In this document: piece after piece, positions 20,433 through 30,642 of the stretch
Position numbering within the stretch: the stretch's first letter is position 1
Layout of the letters: each line of letters opens with the position of its first letter
Assembly: GCF_027594785.1 (NCBI RefSeq)
Contig: NZ_CP075584.1
Location: 1,736,001-1,800,000, forward strand
Reading direction: 5' to 3'
DNA length: 64,000 nt
DNA from: Cryobacterium breve
GTDB lineage: Bacteria > Actinomycetota > Actinomycetes > Actinomycetales > Microbacteriaceae
Notes under the pieces: model-generated
Told to the model about the DNA's origin: nothing
What the model saw: only the letters and a program-made list of their open reading frames with translations
Databases searched by the model: none
Position numbers and translations under genes: made by a program

Positions 20433-21200
20433 CTAACTCCCCTCGGGTAGCCCGGTCAAATGGTGAGCCTCCGTCGAGCGGATGCGGCGAGTCGGGTGCG
20501 CGCGTGGCTCACGCGACGGGCCCCTACTGGTCCGCGACTCAGAGGCCGTGCTGCCAGAGGGGGAGTTGAGAGTGCTGTCGAGATCGGCGAGCAGGGACTG
20601 CACCCAGGGCTCGACGAATTCGTTCACCGCGGCCCGCATCCGCTCACGATGGCGGTACAACGCCATGCAGACCTGGCCACCGACCTCGGCCGCGTACTCA
20701 TCGGCGAGACGCAGTTCGGCGCGAATTGCCGCCTTCTCCTCCGTCGTGAGTGGCGCCGGATCGGCGACGAACGGGGCCGGGGAGGCCGGGCGGGAGAGCT
20801 CGGCGAAGGTGAACAGGTAGGGCGCCTCGCGCTCGGCGGGCGGGTCGAGCTCTAGGCCGGTGTACTCGGGGTCGAGGCCGTCGGCCGGGCGATAGCTCGC
20901 CGCCGCAGCTTTGCGTACCTCGTTCGCGCGGATCTCCCGGCTGAGCAGCGGGAGGGCGGACTCGGTGTAGGCATCAACGGCGCCGTCGATCACGGCCTTG
21001 ACGCGCATGGCCAGGGCGTGCTGCACCGCATGCGGGACATCGGTCGTGAGGCCGGCGGCTCGGATGACGGGCGAACCGAAACAGGTGCGGCACAGCCGCG
21101 TGCGGCGGGTGTGGGTGCCAGGTCGCCATTTGGGAAGCCAGCTCAGCCAGTCGTCGACGACATGGTCGACCCGCGCTTCGATGGAACCATCCATGGACAT
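20433..21200 (-). CDS. Conserved hypothetical protein
   Basis: A 255-residue soluble protein beginning MSMDGSIEARVDHVVDDWLS. It has a CxxC pair in RLCRTCFGSPV, a long helical middle, and a Pro/Ala-rich region with acidic AELRLADEYAAEVGGQV near the C-terminus. The family is not recognised. The ATG at 21200 is preferred because the in-frame sequence upstream is Arg-rich and unlike protein. It is alone, between rpsL and the two membrane proteins. Confidence 0.6.
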   Translation of the reverse strand: MSMDGSIEARVDHVVDDWLSWLPKWRPGTHTRRTRLCRTCFGSPVIRAAGLTTDVPHAVQHALAMRVKAVIDGAVDAYTESALPLLSREIRANEVRKAAAASYRPADGLDPEYTGLELDPPAEREAPYLFTFAELSRPASPAPFVADPAPLTTEEKAAIRAELRLADEYAAEVGGQVCMALYRHRERMRAAVNEFVEPWVQSLLADLDSTLNSPSGSTASESRTSRGPSREPRAHPTRRIRSTEAHHLTGLPEGS

Positions 21201-21244
21201 TAAGGTTACTCGATGCCGCGGCTGAACGGCGAGGAGATTTCGCC

Positions 21245-21733
21245 CTATTCGTCCGGCCGTTCCCACGGCCAGAGTGGCCGGCCGTGTTCGTTCATGCGTG
21301 AGGCGAGAACGAGCGAGTAGAGCAGGGTGACGACGAAGGCGAGGATGCCGGTTGTCGCCGCGAAGGGTTCGCGCAGCACCGCCGCGGCGAACGTCAGCCC
21401 GCTGAAGAGCGGCCCGTTTCCGAGCAGGTAGAGCACCGAGCCAGCCACGACAAACCCGAGGAACGCGGCGATGCCGGTTCCGACCGCGTACCCGAGCGCC
21501 ACCCGCTGGCGGCGCGGCGAGGCGCGCAGCCCGAGCCACAGCAGGAGAGCGAAAACCAGCAGCACGGCCACCGCCGCCATTCCGGGACCGACGAGCGGGC
21601 CGGCATCCGTCACCGGGATGACCTCGAGGTCGGCGAGCAGGCTGATCATGCCGAAGCCGGCGACGAGCAGGGCCGCGTAGAGCACGGCCGCGAACACGGC
21701 GACGACGGCCGCGTATCTCTGGTACTCGCGCAT
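21245..21733 (-). CDS. Hypothetical integral membrane protein (four helices)
   Basis: About 162 residues starting MREYQRYAAVVAVFAAVLYA, with four hydrophobic segments and a conserved-looking end RMNEHGRPLWPWERPDE. No catalytic motif is visible. It can be read in one frame with the gene upstream, but that fusion seems to result from a missing base at 21800-21803: with the base restored, the upstream protein stops at 21744 and this one starts ten bases later. Function unknown. Confidence 0.65.
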   Translation of the reverse strand: MREYQRYAAVVAVFAAVLYAALLVAGFGMISLLADLEVIPVTDAGPLVGPGMAAVAVLLVFALLLWLGLRASPRRQRVALGYAVGTGIAAFLGFVVAGSVLYLLGNGPLFSGLTFAAAVLREPFAATTGILAFVVTLLYSLVLASRMNEHGRPLWPWERPDE

Positions 21734-21743
21734 CGCTCGGGCC

Positions 21744-22762
21744 TCACTCCCCCGCTGCGGGGGCCGCATCGTCACGGGGCCTCCACCGCACGGCGTCGAC
21801 CCCGGACTGTCGGGGATTATTACGGACGCGAGAGCCTGCGGCCCTTCGGCGAGGCGGCGGTCGTAGTCCTGGCGGGCGGCGGCGTTGCGGGCCGTGACGG
21901 TGCGTCCGCGGCGGGCAATCCAGGCGCCGAACCAGATCGGAACCTCGCGAGCGACGATGGCGGCGGCGATCGCCCCGGGGTTCAGCCACTGCGCGGTGAT
22001 GAAGCGAACAGCCTCGGAGGGGGTGAAGTTCCAGGCCTGCACGGTCAGCAGCGCCGCTCCGATGTAGGAGAAGTACACGATGACAGCCACAAGGAAGCCG
22101 AAGAGCACGTACGCCCACCAGCCGCCGCGGTTGACGATCAGCACGAGCAGGGAGAAGCCGATGAAGAAGAACACGGCCGGCACGTAGAACACCGGGAGCA
22201 CTATGAATTCGGTGAACTTCGCAGCGGCGTCGGCGACCGAGCCGCTGCCCGCCCCGGCGATGCCGAAGGCGACGAGCGCGTAGACGATGGCGTAGACCAC
22301 GGTCGCGAGCAGCACGAGCAGCACGCCCGCGCCCCGGTTGCCCTTCTCGACGGGCGGGGCCGGAGCCTGAATGTAGATGGGGCCAGCCGGCGCCTGCACG
22401 GGCACCGCGGGGGTGTGGCCGGGGGTGTAGTCGGTGACGGCGGCGTGCTCTGTCGGCGACTGGTCCTGCGTGGCGACCTGGGCGACTTCGTGCGCGGCCG
22501 CGGCCGAGACTGCTGCGGGGGTCTCGTAGGAGATCGGCTCGCCGACCGGCTCGGAGACAACGACAGGGGCGACGGGGGCGGATGCCGCGGGCTCGGCGAG
22601 AGGCTCCGGTGCCGACTCGTCAGTGGGCGCCGCGGCGGCGGCGTGCGCCGGCTCGCTCGGTGCCTGCTGGTCGGTCGAGTCCGTCTCGGACCGCGCGTAC
22701 GCGGCCGTCGGGGCGTCCGTCTCGGGGGTCGTGTTGCGCTCGTCTGATGTCGGGTCGCTCAT
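21744..22762 (-). CDS. Hypothetical membrane protein with long disordered N-terminus (frameshift near its end)
   Basis: The N-terminal 150 residues are rich in Ala, Pro, Glu, Thr and Ser (starting MSDPTSDERNTTPETDAP). They are followed by KGNRGAGVLLVLLATVVYAI and about four membrane helices, then a basic cytoplasmic tail QDYDRRLAEGPQ. Adding one G at 21800-21803 gives the C-terminus GVDAVRWRPRDDAAPAAGE and a stop at 21744, about 339 residues. The family is not recognised with certainty. It lies 118 bases downstream of the pilus operon on the same strand. Confidence 0.6.
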
Positions 22763-22880
22763 GCTGCACTCCTCGCGGGCCGGGTGGCCGTAGCTCTCTG
22801 CAGCAACCATAACAACATGCCCGGCCCCCGATCGGGAGTTGGGCCGCGCGATTTGCGATTCGGCGCGGCGGCCGTTCCGG

Positions 22881-23615
22881 CTACGGAGCAGGCGCCACCG
22901 CAGCGGGCGTCGCGGCCGGCGTAGCCGCGGTCGCGGGCGGGACGAGCACGTACACAAGGCCAGTGATCGTCGCTTGCACGTCCCCAGGCGTCCTTGCTTT
23001 CGCGCCCTCCACCGGGGCATCGGTCAGCGGCGCCGTCGTGATCCCCGTGACCAGATAGAGGCGCTGACCGCTTTGCAACCCGCTAATGAAGTCGAGCGCA
23101 TGGGCGTAGCTTCCGGTAACCGTGATCTGCACGGCTAGCGAGGCGAACGTCTTGGCCGTGATCTGGGAATCGGTGAGTGGTGCCGCGGCGGATGATCGTG
23201 CCGGCGCATCGGAGGAGCCTGCGGCGGCATCGGCCGTTCCGGTCGATGCGAGAGCCGCCGGTGCCGCATACGGCACGGCATCAGCGACTGTCATACCCGA
23301 CAGGGTCACCGATGTCGATCCGGCGAGGGCGTCAAGCTGAGTGACGAAGCTCGGCATCTCGGTGCCGCTCGGCACAGATGCCTTGAGAGGGATCAATTCG
23401 GCCTTGAGGTTGTCGATTCCAGCAAAATCAGTTTTGAGCTTGGCCAGAACGGCGGCCTGACCGCTGTTCGAGGCTTCGACCGCCATGCGGTCATCATTTG
23501 CGGTGCTTACGGCCTCAAGTTGGGGCTGAATACCCAGCAGCAGGCCCATCGCGACAACAGCGACCACGATAACGATCGAGCCGATGATCCAGATCCGGTT
23601 TCTGTCCATGTTCAT
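22881..23615 (-). CDS. pilO: Type IV pilus inner-membrane alignment protein PilO
   Basis: PilO pairs with PilN in the membrane platform that links the pilus base to PilM. The 244-residue protein has one N-terminal helix (IWIIGSIVIVVAVVAMGLLL), a coiled region, and a periplasmic-type ferredoxin-like domain with FASLAVQITVTGSYAHALDF. It ends in a Pro/Ala-rich tail. The start overlaps the pilN stop as ATGA. Position and fold support the call; sequence identity in this family is low. Confidence 0.8.
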   Translation of the reverse strand: MNMDRNRIWIIGSIVIVVAVVAMGLLLGIQPQLEAVSTANDDRMAVEASNSGQAAVLAKLKTDFAGIDNLKAELIPLKASVPSGTEMPSFVTQLDALAGSTSVTLSGMTVADAVPYAAPAALASTGTADAAAGSSDAPARSSAAAPLTDSQITAKTFASLAVQITVTGSYAHALDFISGLQSGQRLYLVTGITTAPLTDAPVEGAKARTPGDVQATITGLVYVLVPPATAATPAATPAAVAPAP

Positions 23616-24276
23616 TTCCCGACGGTCGTGAAGCGCTTGGCGTATGCGGAATCGTTAACGTGCATAGTGATGTCCACCGTGTACACCTTGGTCGCCGCGT
23701 CGAGTGTCACGGAGCCGGGGAGCGCGTCGGCGAATCCAGGCAGGGTGGCGAGTGAGCTGAGCCAGGTCGGGACGTCCGGCAGAACCGTGCTCTTCGCGGA
23801 GAACATGACCGTGGCGACGCGGGCCCCCTGGAGTGGCGCGGTCGGCTGGGCATAGATCGCGACCGGTGAAGCGGAGTCAATCGTTACGGTGTATATCGCG
23901 ACGGTGGACGGAAGCGTGGCCTGCACGCTGTCGAGGTATTTCTTCCAGTCGATCTCCGTCGAGACACCCACCTGCTCGGCGGCATGCACGAGGTTGACTT
24001 TGGCCTGGACGGAGCGCACCTCGACGTACTTCGCCTGTTCGGCAACGAGGGCGGACGTGCGCGCCTGTTCGTCGGCCAGCTGGCCCTGGGCCTGGACCGC
24101 GAGCATCGTTGATGCGCCGGTGCCGACGATCACTATGGCAATCACGCCGAAGACACCAATCAACAGACGGCGCCGGATGACGGCACTAGCCCGTTCCTTG
24201 TAGATCTCCGGGGGAGCAAGTCGACTCGGGGCTCCCCACCGACGACGAGAACCACGGCCTTGTCGGCGCGGCTCAT
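23612..24276 (-). CDS. pilN: Type IV pilus assembly protein PilN (one frameshift)
   Basis: PilN binds PilM through its N-terminal tail. The ATG at 24276 overlaps the pilM stop as ATGA and reads MSRADKAVVLVVGGEPRV. A missing C in the run at 24210-24214 then breaks the frame. With it restored the protein gives the hallmark DLLPPEIYKERAS motif, then a membrane helix (LLIGVFGVIAIVIVGTG) and a coiled-coil plus alpha/beta domain. Corrected length is 221 residues. Without the correction the PilM-binding tail would be lost. Confidence 0.85.
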
Positions 24277-25319
24277 GCTGCACTTCCCAGCGCGAGCCCG
24301 AGCGCCACGGCGTACGTCGAGCCGCTCAGACGCAGGTCATTCGCGTCGATGTCGCGCGCGAGGCCAACGGTCGAAAAGGGGTCACCGACAATCACGGGGA
24401 TCCGGGTCATCTCCGCAAGCGCTTCGGGCAGCCCGCGCAACTGCGCGCCCCGCCCGCTGAGGACGATCAGGCTGACCGGGTTGGTGGGGCGAGTGTTGAC
24501 GAAGTAGCTGATGGTGTTGCGGAGGCTGGTCAACTGTTCGCTCGCGATCTTGTAGATGACCTCTACGGCACGCTTGTCCTTCTCCGGCACCTGTCCGGTC
24601 GCAAGACCGAGGCCACGCTTGGCGGCTTCGGCCTGCTCCGGTTCCGACTTGAGCTCCGCTTCCAGCGCTCTCGAAATATCATCACCACCTGTGGCGATGA
24701 TCCGCACGAATTGCGGCACACCATCTGTCGCGATCACGACGCTCGTGGTACTGCCACCGATATCGACCAACGCGACCGTGCCGGTTACACCCGGCCTGCT
24801 CACGAGCACTCGGCTCAGCGCGAACGGGATGAGGTCCACGTCGACCGTCGTCAGCCCCGCCAGCTGGGTGGCCTTCACGTTTGCCAGCACGGCCGACTTC
24901 ACCGCGGCGATCAGAAGCCCGTTGACCACCGGACCGTTTTCACCCTCCGCCTCAGAGATCGGGTAGAAGTCGAGCAGCGCGTCTGCGACCGGGATCGGGA
25001 GCATCTCCTGGACTTCAAACGGCAGGGTCTCACGGATGCGGGCCAGTGACATCTTCGGCACGCTCAGGTCACGGGCGAGCACTCTCTGGTTCCCCATGCC
25101 GAGCACGACATTCTTCGACTTGAACCCGCCGGATGCCCACAGCTGTTTGAGCGCTGCCGCGACGGTGTTCGGTTCGATGACTTCGCCGCTGTTGACCGCG
25201 CCATCCGTCAGCCGAATCTGGCTGTACCGGAGCAGGGTCGGCTTAGCCGACTGCGGATCGCTCACCTCGACGGCGCGCAGAACAGCGCTGCCGATGTCGA
25301 TGCCTACAACACTGGCCAC
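24273..25319 (-). CDS. pilM: Type IV pilus assembly ATPase-like protein PilM
   Basis: PilM is a cytoplasmic actin-fold protein that docks on the PilN tail. The 348 residues carry the phosphate-1 motif VVGIDIGSAVLRAVEV, the phosphate-2 motif ALVDIGGSTTSVVI and the adenosine motif LSGRGAQLRGLPEA. FEVQEMLPIPVADALLDFYP is typical of PilM. It is followed by pilN with a four-base overlap and preceded by pilD with 35 bases. Confidence 0.92.
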   Translation of the reverse strand: MASVVGIDIGSAVLRAVEVSDPQSAKPTLLRYSQIRLTDGAVNSGEVIEPNTVAAALKQLWASGGFKSKNVVLGMGNQRVLARDLSVPKMSLARIRETLPFEVQEMLPIPVADALLDFYPISEAEGENGPVVNGLLIAAVKSAVLANVKATQLAGLTTVDVDLIPFALSRVLVSRPGVTGTVALVDIGGSTTSVVIATDGVPQFVRIIATGGDDISRALEAELKSEPEQAEAAKRGLGLATGQVPEKDKRAVEVIYKIASEQLTSLRNTISYFVNTRPTNPVSLIVLSGRGAQLRGLPEALAEMTRIPVIVGDPFSTVGLARDIDANDLRLSGSTYAVALGLALGSAA

Positions 25320-25354
25320 AGGTGGTACCCCCGTCTATTAGTTTCCGACATGAA

Positions 25355-26228
25355 CTATCGGACGCCGAGGAGCGACAGGTAGCCGTTCCCAATCGCGTCG
25401 CCGAAGAAGATTCCGACCCAGGCGCCGATGAGCATCCAGGGGCCGAAGGGAATGCCGGTCTTGCGACTCGCGCGGCGCAGCAGCACGAGCCCGATGCCGA
25501 AGATTCCGCCCAGGAGGAACGCCGCGAACGCGCCGACCGCGAGTTCCCCCAGCCGAGGTAGCCGAGGAAGAGGCCGAGCAGACCGGCCAGTTTGACGTCA
25601 CCGAAACCCATGCCGCCCGGATAGGCCACTGCCATGATCAGGTATAGGCCGTAGAGAACGGCAAGACCAATACCGGCGCGGATCAGCGGCGCATAGTCGC
25701 CCGAAAGAATGGCCGCCACTCCGAGCAGGGCTCCCCCGACCAGGTAACCAGGCAGCACAATCAGATTTGGGAGCCGGTGGGTGTCGAGGTCGATCAGGGC
25801 CAGGGCGATGCTCACTCCCCCAGATACAAGAGCGCGAGGAACACGAGGAAGGCAGGAATCCAAACCGGTGCAACAGTGCTGATACCAATATCCGTCGCTA
25901 CCAAAGCTACCGAACCAGCCGACACTCGGACGGCGATCGCCACGAAGAAGAGCGCCGTTCCGGCTTCGACCAGCGGATACCGCACAGAAATACGGGTGTC
26001 ACAGTCCCGGCATTTCCCGCGGAGAATGACCCAGGAGAGCACTGGAACGTTATCCCGGCGTCGGATCGCGGCACCGCAGCGTGGACACGCACTTGGCGGG
26101 GACACGATCGACAGCCCCGCCGGAACGCGATAGACCACGACGTTGAGAAACGATCCGACCACAAGACCGAGAATTGCAGAGAGCACGACGGCGATCGGCA
26201 GAATGTCGGTCGGTTGCGAGGTCGTCAC
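25355..26228 (-). CDS. pilD: Prepilin leader peptidase PilD (two frameshifts)
   Basis: PilD cleaves and methylates prepilins. The GTG start at 26228 overlaps the previous stop as GTGA. The N-terminal part shows SFLNVVVYRVPAGLS and a zinc-type CPRCGAAIRRRDNVPVLSW with CRDCDTRIS. One G is missing at 25817-25821 and another at 25546-25550. With both restored, the catalytic segments LIDLDTHRLPN and GGMGFGDVKLAG (two Asp) and the C-terminal helices fall in one frame of 291 residues. Both indels sit in runs of five C/G, so error is likely. Confidence 0.88.
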
Positions 26229-27980
26229 GGAATAGCCACCCCGCCAGTCGTGAATGCCGATTTGACCTCGACGAGCACGCTGACGCCGTAGGTTGTCGCT
26301 ACCGGAGAGAGGAACTTCGGCGGCGCGACGTATTTGAAGCGCTGGTCGTACGAGTAGGCCTTGATGTAACCGTTCGACCCGCTCCGCACGATGCCGCGGA
26401 ACTTCTGGGCGATGGCTCCGTTGACAGTGAGGGTTCCCTGCGAACCGCCCCTGTCGTAGTTCTGCACCTGAAAAGTGTGGCTCACGGACAGGATTGCCGC
26501 ATTGATCTGCCGGTCGTTCGGGAGAAGGTCCACGTTCGAACCGTTGACCGGGTTCCAGACCCACACCGCGTTCTGACCGACGATGCCGAGAATGTCCGTG
26601 CTGGCATTCGAGTAGGTGATGTCGCCCGTTACGTAGACGAAGTTCTCGCTAGCGATCGTCATCGCGCCCTGGAGCGTTCCCTTGACGAAAATATCGCCAT
26701 TTCGGCATCCGTAGGACGTCGGTATCGACGCGACGGACTCGTTGGCCATCGGGTACCCGATCCCATTGCCCGAGGCGCAGGTGTTCGAGGCGTACGTGGA
26801 CGGATACGAGCCGGAGCCGCTCGTCGGCCAGCCGTTCGGATCGCTCGTCCCGGATGGGACGTTCTGCACATACACCAGGTTGTTCACAAGTACCGGAATC
26901 GTTGCCCCACCCGCCGAACCCAAACTGCCGGCCGCTGTTCCGACGGTGCCGCACTTCGCCGGGATGTTGACGCCGGACGTGGCAGGATCACCGATCACGT
27001 TCGTGAACTTCGACCACGGTGACCTGACCGTCATCGTCCCGGCGCTGTTGAACACGATGCTGGTCGGGCCCGTGTAGAGGCACCCGGGCAAGGGCACGTC
27101 AGTCGTCAGGTCGGTGCGCGTTTCCTTCTTCATCTGGGAATTGGTCGACGGCATACCGACGACCGGGCTGTAGGTCACTCCCAAGGGGATGGACTGGCCG
27201 GTACAACTGTTGCCGTTGGAGTCTTGCTTCAAGTAAAGTAGCCCGGTTCCGGGGTTGGCTGTCGTGACCATCCCGGAGAAGGTCGCGTCACAAATCCTGA
27301 TCCTGTCATTGGAGTGAACCGGTCCATTGATCACGTCGCCATTTCCGAACGCGATGTCGCTGCACGAGGTCCCACTACCTGGCAACGGGCGCCCGGCCCA
27401 TCCATACTTCACGCACTGCGTGACCGACGCGCCACTCTGATCGGGATCCTGGATTTCGTAGTCGGTGAAGTAGAGAAAGTCGATGAAGCCCTGCTGCTTG
27501 AGATTGGCTACAATGCTTCTCGTCTGGCTGCCGACTCTCCCGGTTGCACGAATTCGCAGAGTCCCGGACGACGAGTAGGCGGAGTTGTCAACTTCGTACC
27601 GGAACGAGGCAGTACCGCCGCTTCCTGCAACCGTGGCCCAGGTTCCGGCCGACCCAACGCCGAAGGCCGGATTGGTCAATGTCCCTGTCGGCAGGGTAAC
27701 CACGCTGCTTGAGCCTGAAGGTCGCAGCCGAGTTGCCATACTGCACGTACGCGTTGTTGTTGGCGAGCCTGCTCTCATATTCGGCGACGCCAGCGTAGGC
27801 AGCGGACATCGCGCCGTTCCAGTTCTGGTCAGTATTAGCCTTGACGACGCCGCTCACGGAGAAACTCATTGCTGTTGCGACCAAGAGAAGAAGCACCATT
27901 CCAACGCCCAACACCATCACCATCGCAACCCCGGCATCATCACGGTGCGGGGAACGGCTCGGCTTTGTCCGAATCTCCAT
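26225..27980 (-). CDS. Large PilX-type pilus-associated protein (one frameshift)
   Basis: The N-terminus has basic residues then a hydrophobic segment VAMVMVLGVGMVLLLLVATA typical of PilX-like proteins that lack a classic prepilin motif. A frame change near 27712 splits it. The remainder is a 480-residue extracellular-type region rich in Ser, Thr, Gly and Asn, with IFVKGTLQGAMTIASENFVY and VTGDITYSNASTDILGIVGQ, which looks like a beta-helix. Total is about 585 residues, much larger than a minor pilin. A pilus-tip or surface adhesin role is inferred from size and operon position. Confidence 0.7.
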
Positions 27981-28703
27981 TACGGTCCCGTTCTAGTCAG
28001 CGGCAGGTTCGGCATTCCCACTGTGTTCTGAAGCGTTACCGCCGATTGCGCATCTGTGGCACTCGCCTGGAGCGTCAGATTAACTGAGACAGCCGCGATC
28101 GTATGCAGCTGTGCCGCTGTGAAGGTGCCAGTCGCCGGTAGGGGGAAGTACGCTGCCGTCCGACAGGAGGTATGTGAAGAGGGAAGGGCCACTAGCCGCT
28201 TGCGGCGCCACGGTGCCTGCCATGATTCTCGTTGACGTCGGTACCGTGCTGGTGAAACCATAGAATCCCGGGCTGAGCACGGTGGCGGGCCAAACCGTTT
28301 CGACCAGCCGTCGACTGGAGTCGAGGGCCAGGCGAATCTTGACCGGTTGCTGGCTCGAAGAAGTCAGATTCACATAGGCATAGAGGGTAACGGACTCCCC
28401 CGTGATCGGAGCGGCTGCGGTTGAGGTGAAGGCCGGATCGTTGACTGCGACACCCGATACAGGGTTCTCGGTCGCGGCCCTGATCACCCGAGAAATCTCG
28501 TTCATGCCGTTGGACGCTTCGCGGGTGTTGCTCAAGAGACTCCTTGCCTGCGATATGGTCCGGGTGGCGCTTAGGTACAGCCCGAAGACAATCGCCGCAA
28601 TGATCCCAAGAAGAGCCATCGCGACCACGAGTTCGGTGAGACCCAAACCAGAATCGGTGCTCGTCCGCTTCCTGCGCCGCGCAAGGCGCCCCAGCCTGAT
28701 CAT
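27980..28703 (-). CDS. Minor prepilin, PilW-like (one frameshift)
   Basis: The leader MIRLGRLARRRKRTSTDSG is followed by the cleavage-type sequence LGLTELVVAMALLGIIAAIV with Glu at position 5 of the mature form. The frame breaks in a run of five G at 28141-28145. Downstream the other frame gives PATGTFTAAQLHTIAAVSVN and ends NLPLTRTGP. Corrected length is about 241 residues. Minor pilins prime assembly and form the tip complex. The ATG overlaps the previous stop as ATGA, and the last base adjoins the PilX-like gene. Confidence 0.8.
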
Positions 28704-30070
28704 GGGAGGACCGTTCGCGGGTCAAGGGTTACGACGCCAGTTGCGGCGACGACGCCCCGGTTGAGTACGGCGAGGCTAGTCGCCGGCACCAGTGTGGTCT
28801 GGGTCGTGGACGTACCCCAGTAGAAGAGCCATGAACCATAGGGCAGCCCGATCTGTTGGTTTCCGGAACCCAAGGCGCCGAATGTGTAGGTCATCGTGAC
28901 GGTGCACCCGGGGTCGCCAGTGAGTGGCGCCGTCGCCTGGGAGACAGCTTTGAGGTATTTACCGGAGAGGCCGGTCACCGTCAGCACGCCCATCGGTACC
29001 GGCAGGTCGACGGCGGGACCGCCAGGTAGTGCGGAAACGGCCGCCGGGGTGTGGCCGACTGCCCCATCCGCGGCAGCGGTCGTCCACCTCGCCGGGTCGA
29101 CCGATAGACAGCTCGGGGCAGTCCCGGCAGGTGCAACGTACTTGCCGGCGATAGGTTCGTAACCCGACGTGAACGGATGCAGCGAGATCACTCGGGACAG
29201 GGCATTCGTCGTCGCGGTTGTCGTGTAAACACCGTAGGTGCTGCGGACGGTCGTGTCGAGGTTGTTGGGAATCAAGGTCGAGCCGGAGGTGTAGTTAGCC
29301 GCATATTTAGCTGAGAACGTTCCTGCCAGGTCATATTGGAAGGCGACGGAGGCCGCAGCCCCAGCGGCAACACCCACTGTCGTGGTCGATGTTGTCCCTT
29401 GGTTGACGTCGATCGAGTTCGCACGGGAAATCTTGACGTCGTAGTTGCCGGGTACGACCTTGAGCACATAGCTGCAGCCCTGTGCGTCCGTCGGGTCCGG
29501 AACATCCGTGATTGCGACCGCCCCATTGGCCGGTGTCGACGGAGTCGCGGTAACCGTCACGCCGGCGCTGCCGGTGCCGGATGCTGCGAGGACCGAGACC
29601 AGGATCGTGCCCAGAGTCGGGTCGTTGATCTTGTTCCCTGGAGCGACGACAGTGTCTGACTTGACAGGGACTGTCGTCGACCGCATTCCGTCCCAGGTGA
29701 CGCTCACGTTCAGGCGCTTGTACTGAAGCTGTCCGCCGCCGGAACCACAGTTCGCGTCGACGCCGGTGCTGGTGATCCAGCTCGCGTCCCGATGCACGTG
29801 AAACGTAGTGCCGTTGACTAGGTAATCCCTGTCCGAATCGAGCAGGGAGAACACGTCGGCGGCTGCTCGATTGAGGTCGAGCTCCTGCGCGGCGAGGTTA
29901 GTCGCCACCTCGCGCGCTCGCGCGTCGTTTCCCATTGCAAGTGCGAGAGTTAGCGAGAATGCAACTCCGACAGCGATGATGGCAAACACCATCATTGCGA
30001 CCATGACCTCGACCAAGGACAGGCCGGACGTGTCCGAAAGGCGGATCGGTTCAGATCGGAACGCTCTCAC
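28700..30070 (-). CDS. Minor prepilin, PilV-like, with large C-terminal domain
   Basis: A 16-residue leader ending in SG precedes LSLVEVMVAMMVFAIIAVGV, a class III-type prepilin helix with Glu at position 5. The 456-residue protein is three times the usual pilin size. Residues from about 150 to 260 resemble a carboxypeptidase-regulatory or Cna-B-like beta-sandwich (VPGNYDVKISRAN), and the rest is Thr/Ser/Gly-rich. It is likely displayed at the tip. It follows pilA with a stem-loop between them. Confidence 0.8.
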   Translation of the reverse strand: MRAFRSEPIRLSDTSGLSLVEVMVAMMVFAIIAVGVAFSLTLALAMGNDARAREVATNLAAQELDLNRAAADVFSLLDSDRDYLVNGTTFHVHRDASWITSTGVDANCGSGGGQLQYKRLNVSVTWDGMRSTTVPVKSDTVVAPGNKINDPTLGTILVSVLAASGTGSAGVTVTATPSTPANGAVAITDVPDPTDAQGCSYVLKVVPGNYDVKISRANSIDVNQGTTSTTTVGVAAGAAASVAFQYDLAGTFSAKYAANYTSGSTLIPNNLDTTVRSTYGVYTTTATTNALSRVISLHPFTSGYEPIAGKYVAPAGTAPSCLSVDPARWTTAAADGAVGHTPAAVSALPGGPAVDLPVPMGVLTVTGLSGKYLKAVSQATAPLTGDPGCTVTMTYTFGALGSGNQQIGLPYGSWLFYWGTSTTQTTLVPATSLAVLNRGVVAATGVVTLDPRTVLP

Positions 30071-30115
30071 GGTTCACCTCCATACAGAACAGACTCACGA
30101 CGACAGCAATGAACA

Positions 30116-30159
30116 TGAATGCTGGCCGGCGCCATGGATGGCATACCGACCAGCATTCA
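30116..30159 (-). terminator. Stem-loop after pilA (partial terminator or processing site)
   Basis: Arms 30116-30125 and 30150-30159 form a perfect 10-bp inverted repeat (TGAATGCTGG / CCAGCATTCA), extended by further pairs with one mismatch. It lies 20 bases past the pilA stop, before the minor pilins. Major pilins are made in excess, so a structure here that limits read-through or protects pilA mRNA makes sense. There is no strong T tail. Confidence 0.6.
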
Positions 30160-30178
30160 GGACGACGAGGACTAGGGC

Positions 30179-30622
30179 CTAGGCACACGCCCCGCTGACG
30201 ACTGCCCCGGAGTCCTTGACGCTGAACTTGTTGCCGGTCTTGCCAACACCGTCGATGCAGAAGGTTGTAGCAGTTGCCGCCACGGTGCCCTTCCAAGCAA
30301 TGGACGTTGTGTTATCGGTGCTGAATGTGTAGCCATAGGTGACCAAAGTGGCGTCAATGGTTGCGGGCAAGCCACCGTTGGCAGTCTGATATGCGATGAC
30401 CGCGATCTTGGCGTTTGTCAGGTCAGACTTGACCGCTGCATCCTTGGCGTTGTTCTGGATACCCAGGTACACCGGGATTGCGATAGCGGCGAGGATGCCG
30501 ATGATGATGACGACGACGAGAAGCTCGATCAGGGTGAAGCCCTTTTCGTTCTCGTTGAGGTTCTTGCGACGGAGGTTAAAGGGCGGCGAGCGCACGAGTG
30601 ACCACGGTGAGATCCATTTCAT
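30179..30622 (-). CDS. pilA: Major type IV pilin PilA
   Basis: PilA polymerises into the pilus fibre after cleavage by PilD. The predicted leader of 28 residues ends NENEKG; the mature protein begins FTLIELLVVVIIIGILAAIA with Glu at position 5. The mature form has about 119 residues, with two C-terminal Cys (FCIDG and GACA) that could form the usual disulfide loop. The ATG at 30622 has no clear ribosome-binding site, so the exact leader start is uncertain. A perfect 12-bp palindrome lies 20 bases upstream. Confidence 0.92.
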   Translation of the reverse strand: MKWISPWSLVRSPPFNLRRKNLNENEKGFTLIELLVVVIIIGILAAIAIPVYLGIQNNAKDAAVKSDLTNAKIAVIAYQTANGGLPATIDATLVTYGYTFSTDNTTSIAWKGTVAATATTFCIDGVGKTGNKFSVKDSGAVVSGACA

Positions 30623-30642
30623 TTGAGGGCTAGGAACCGGCC

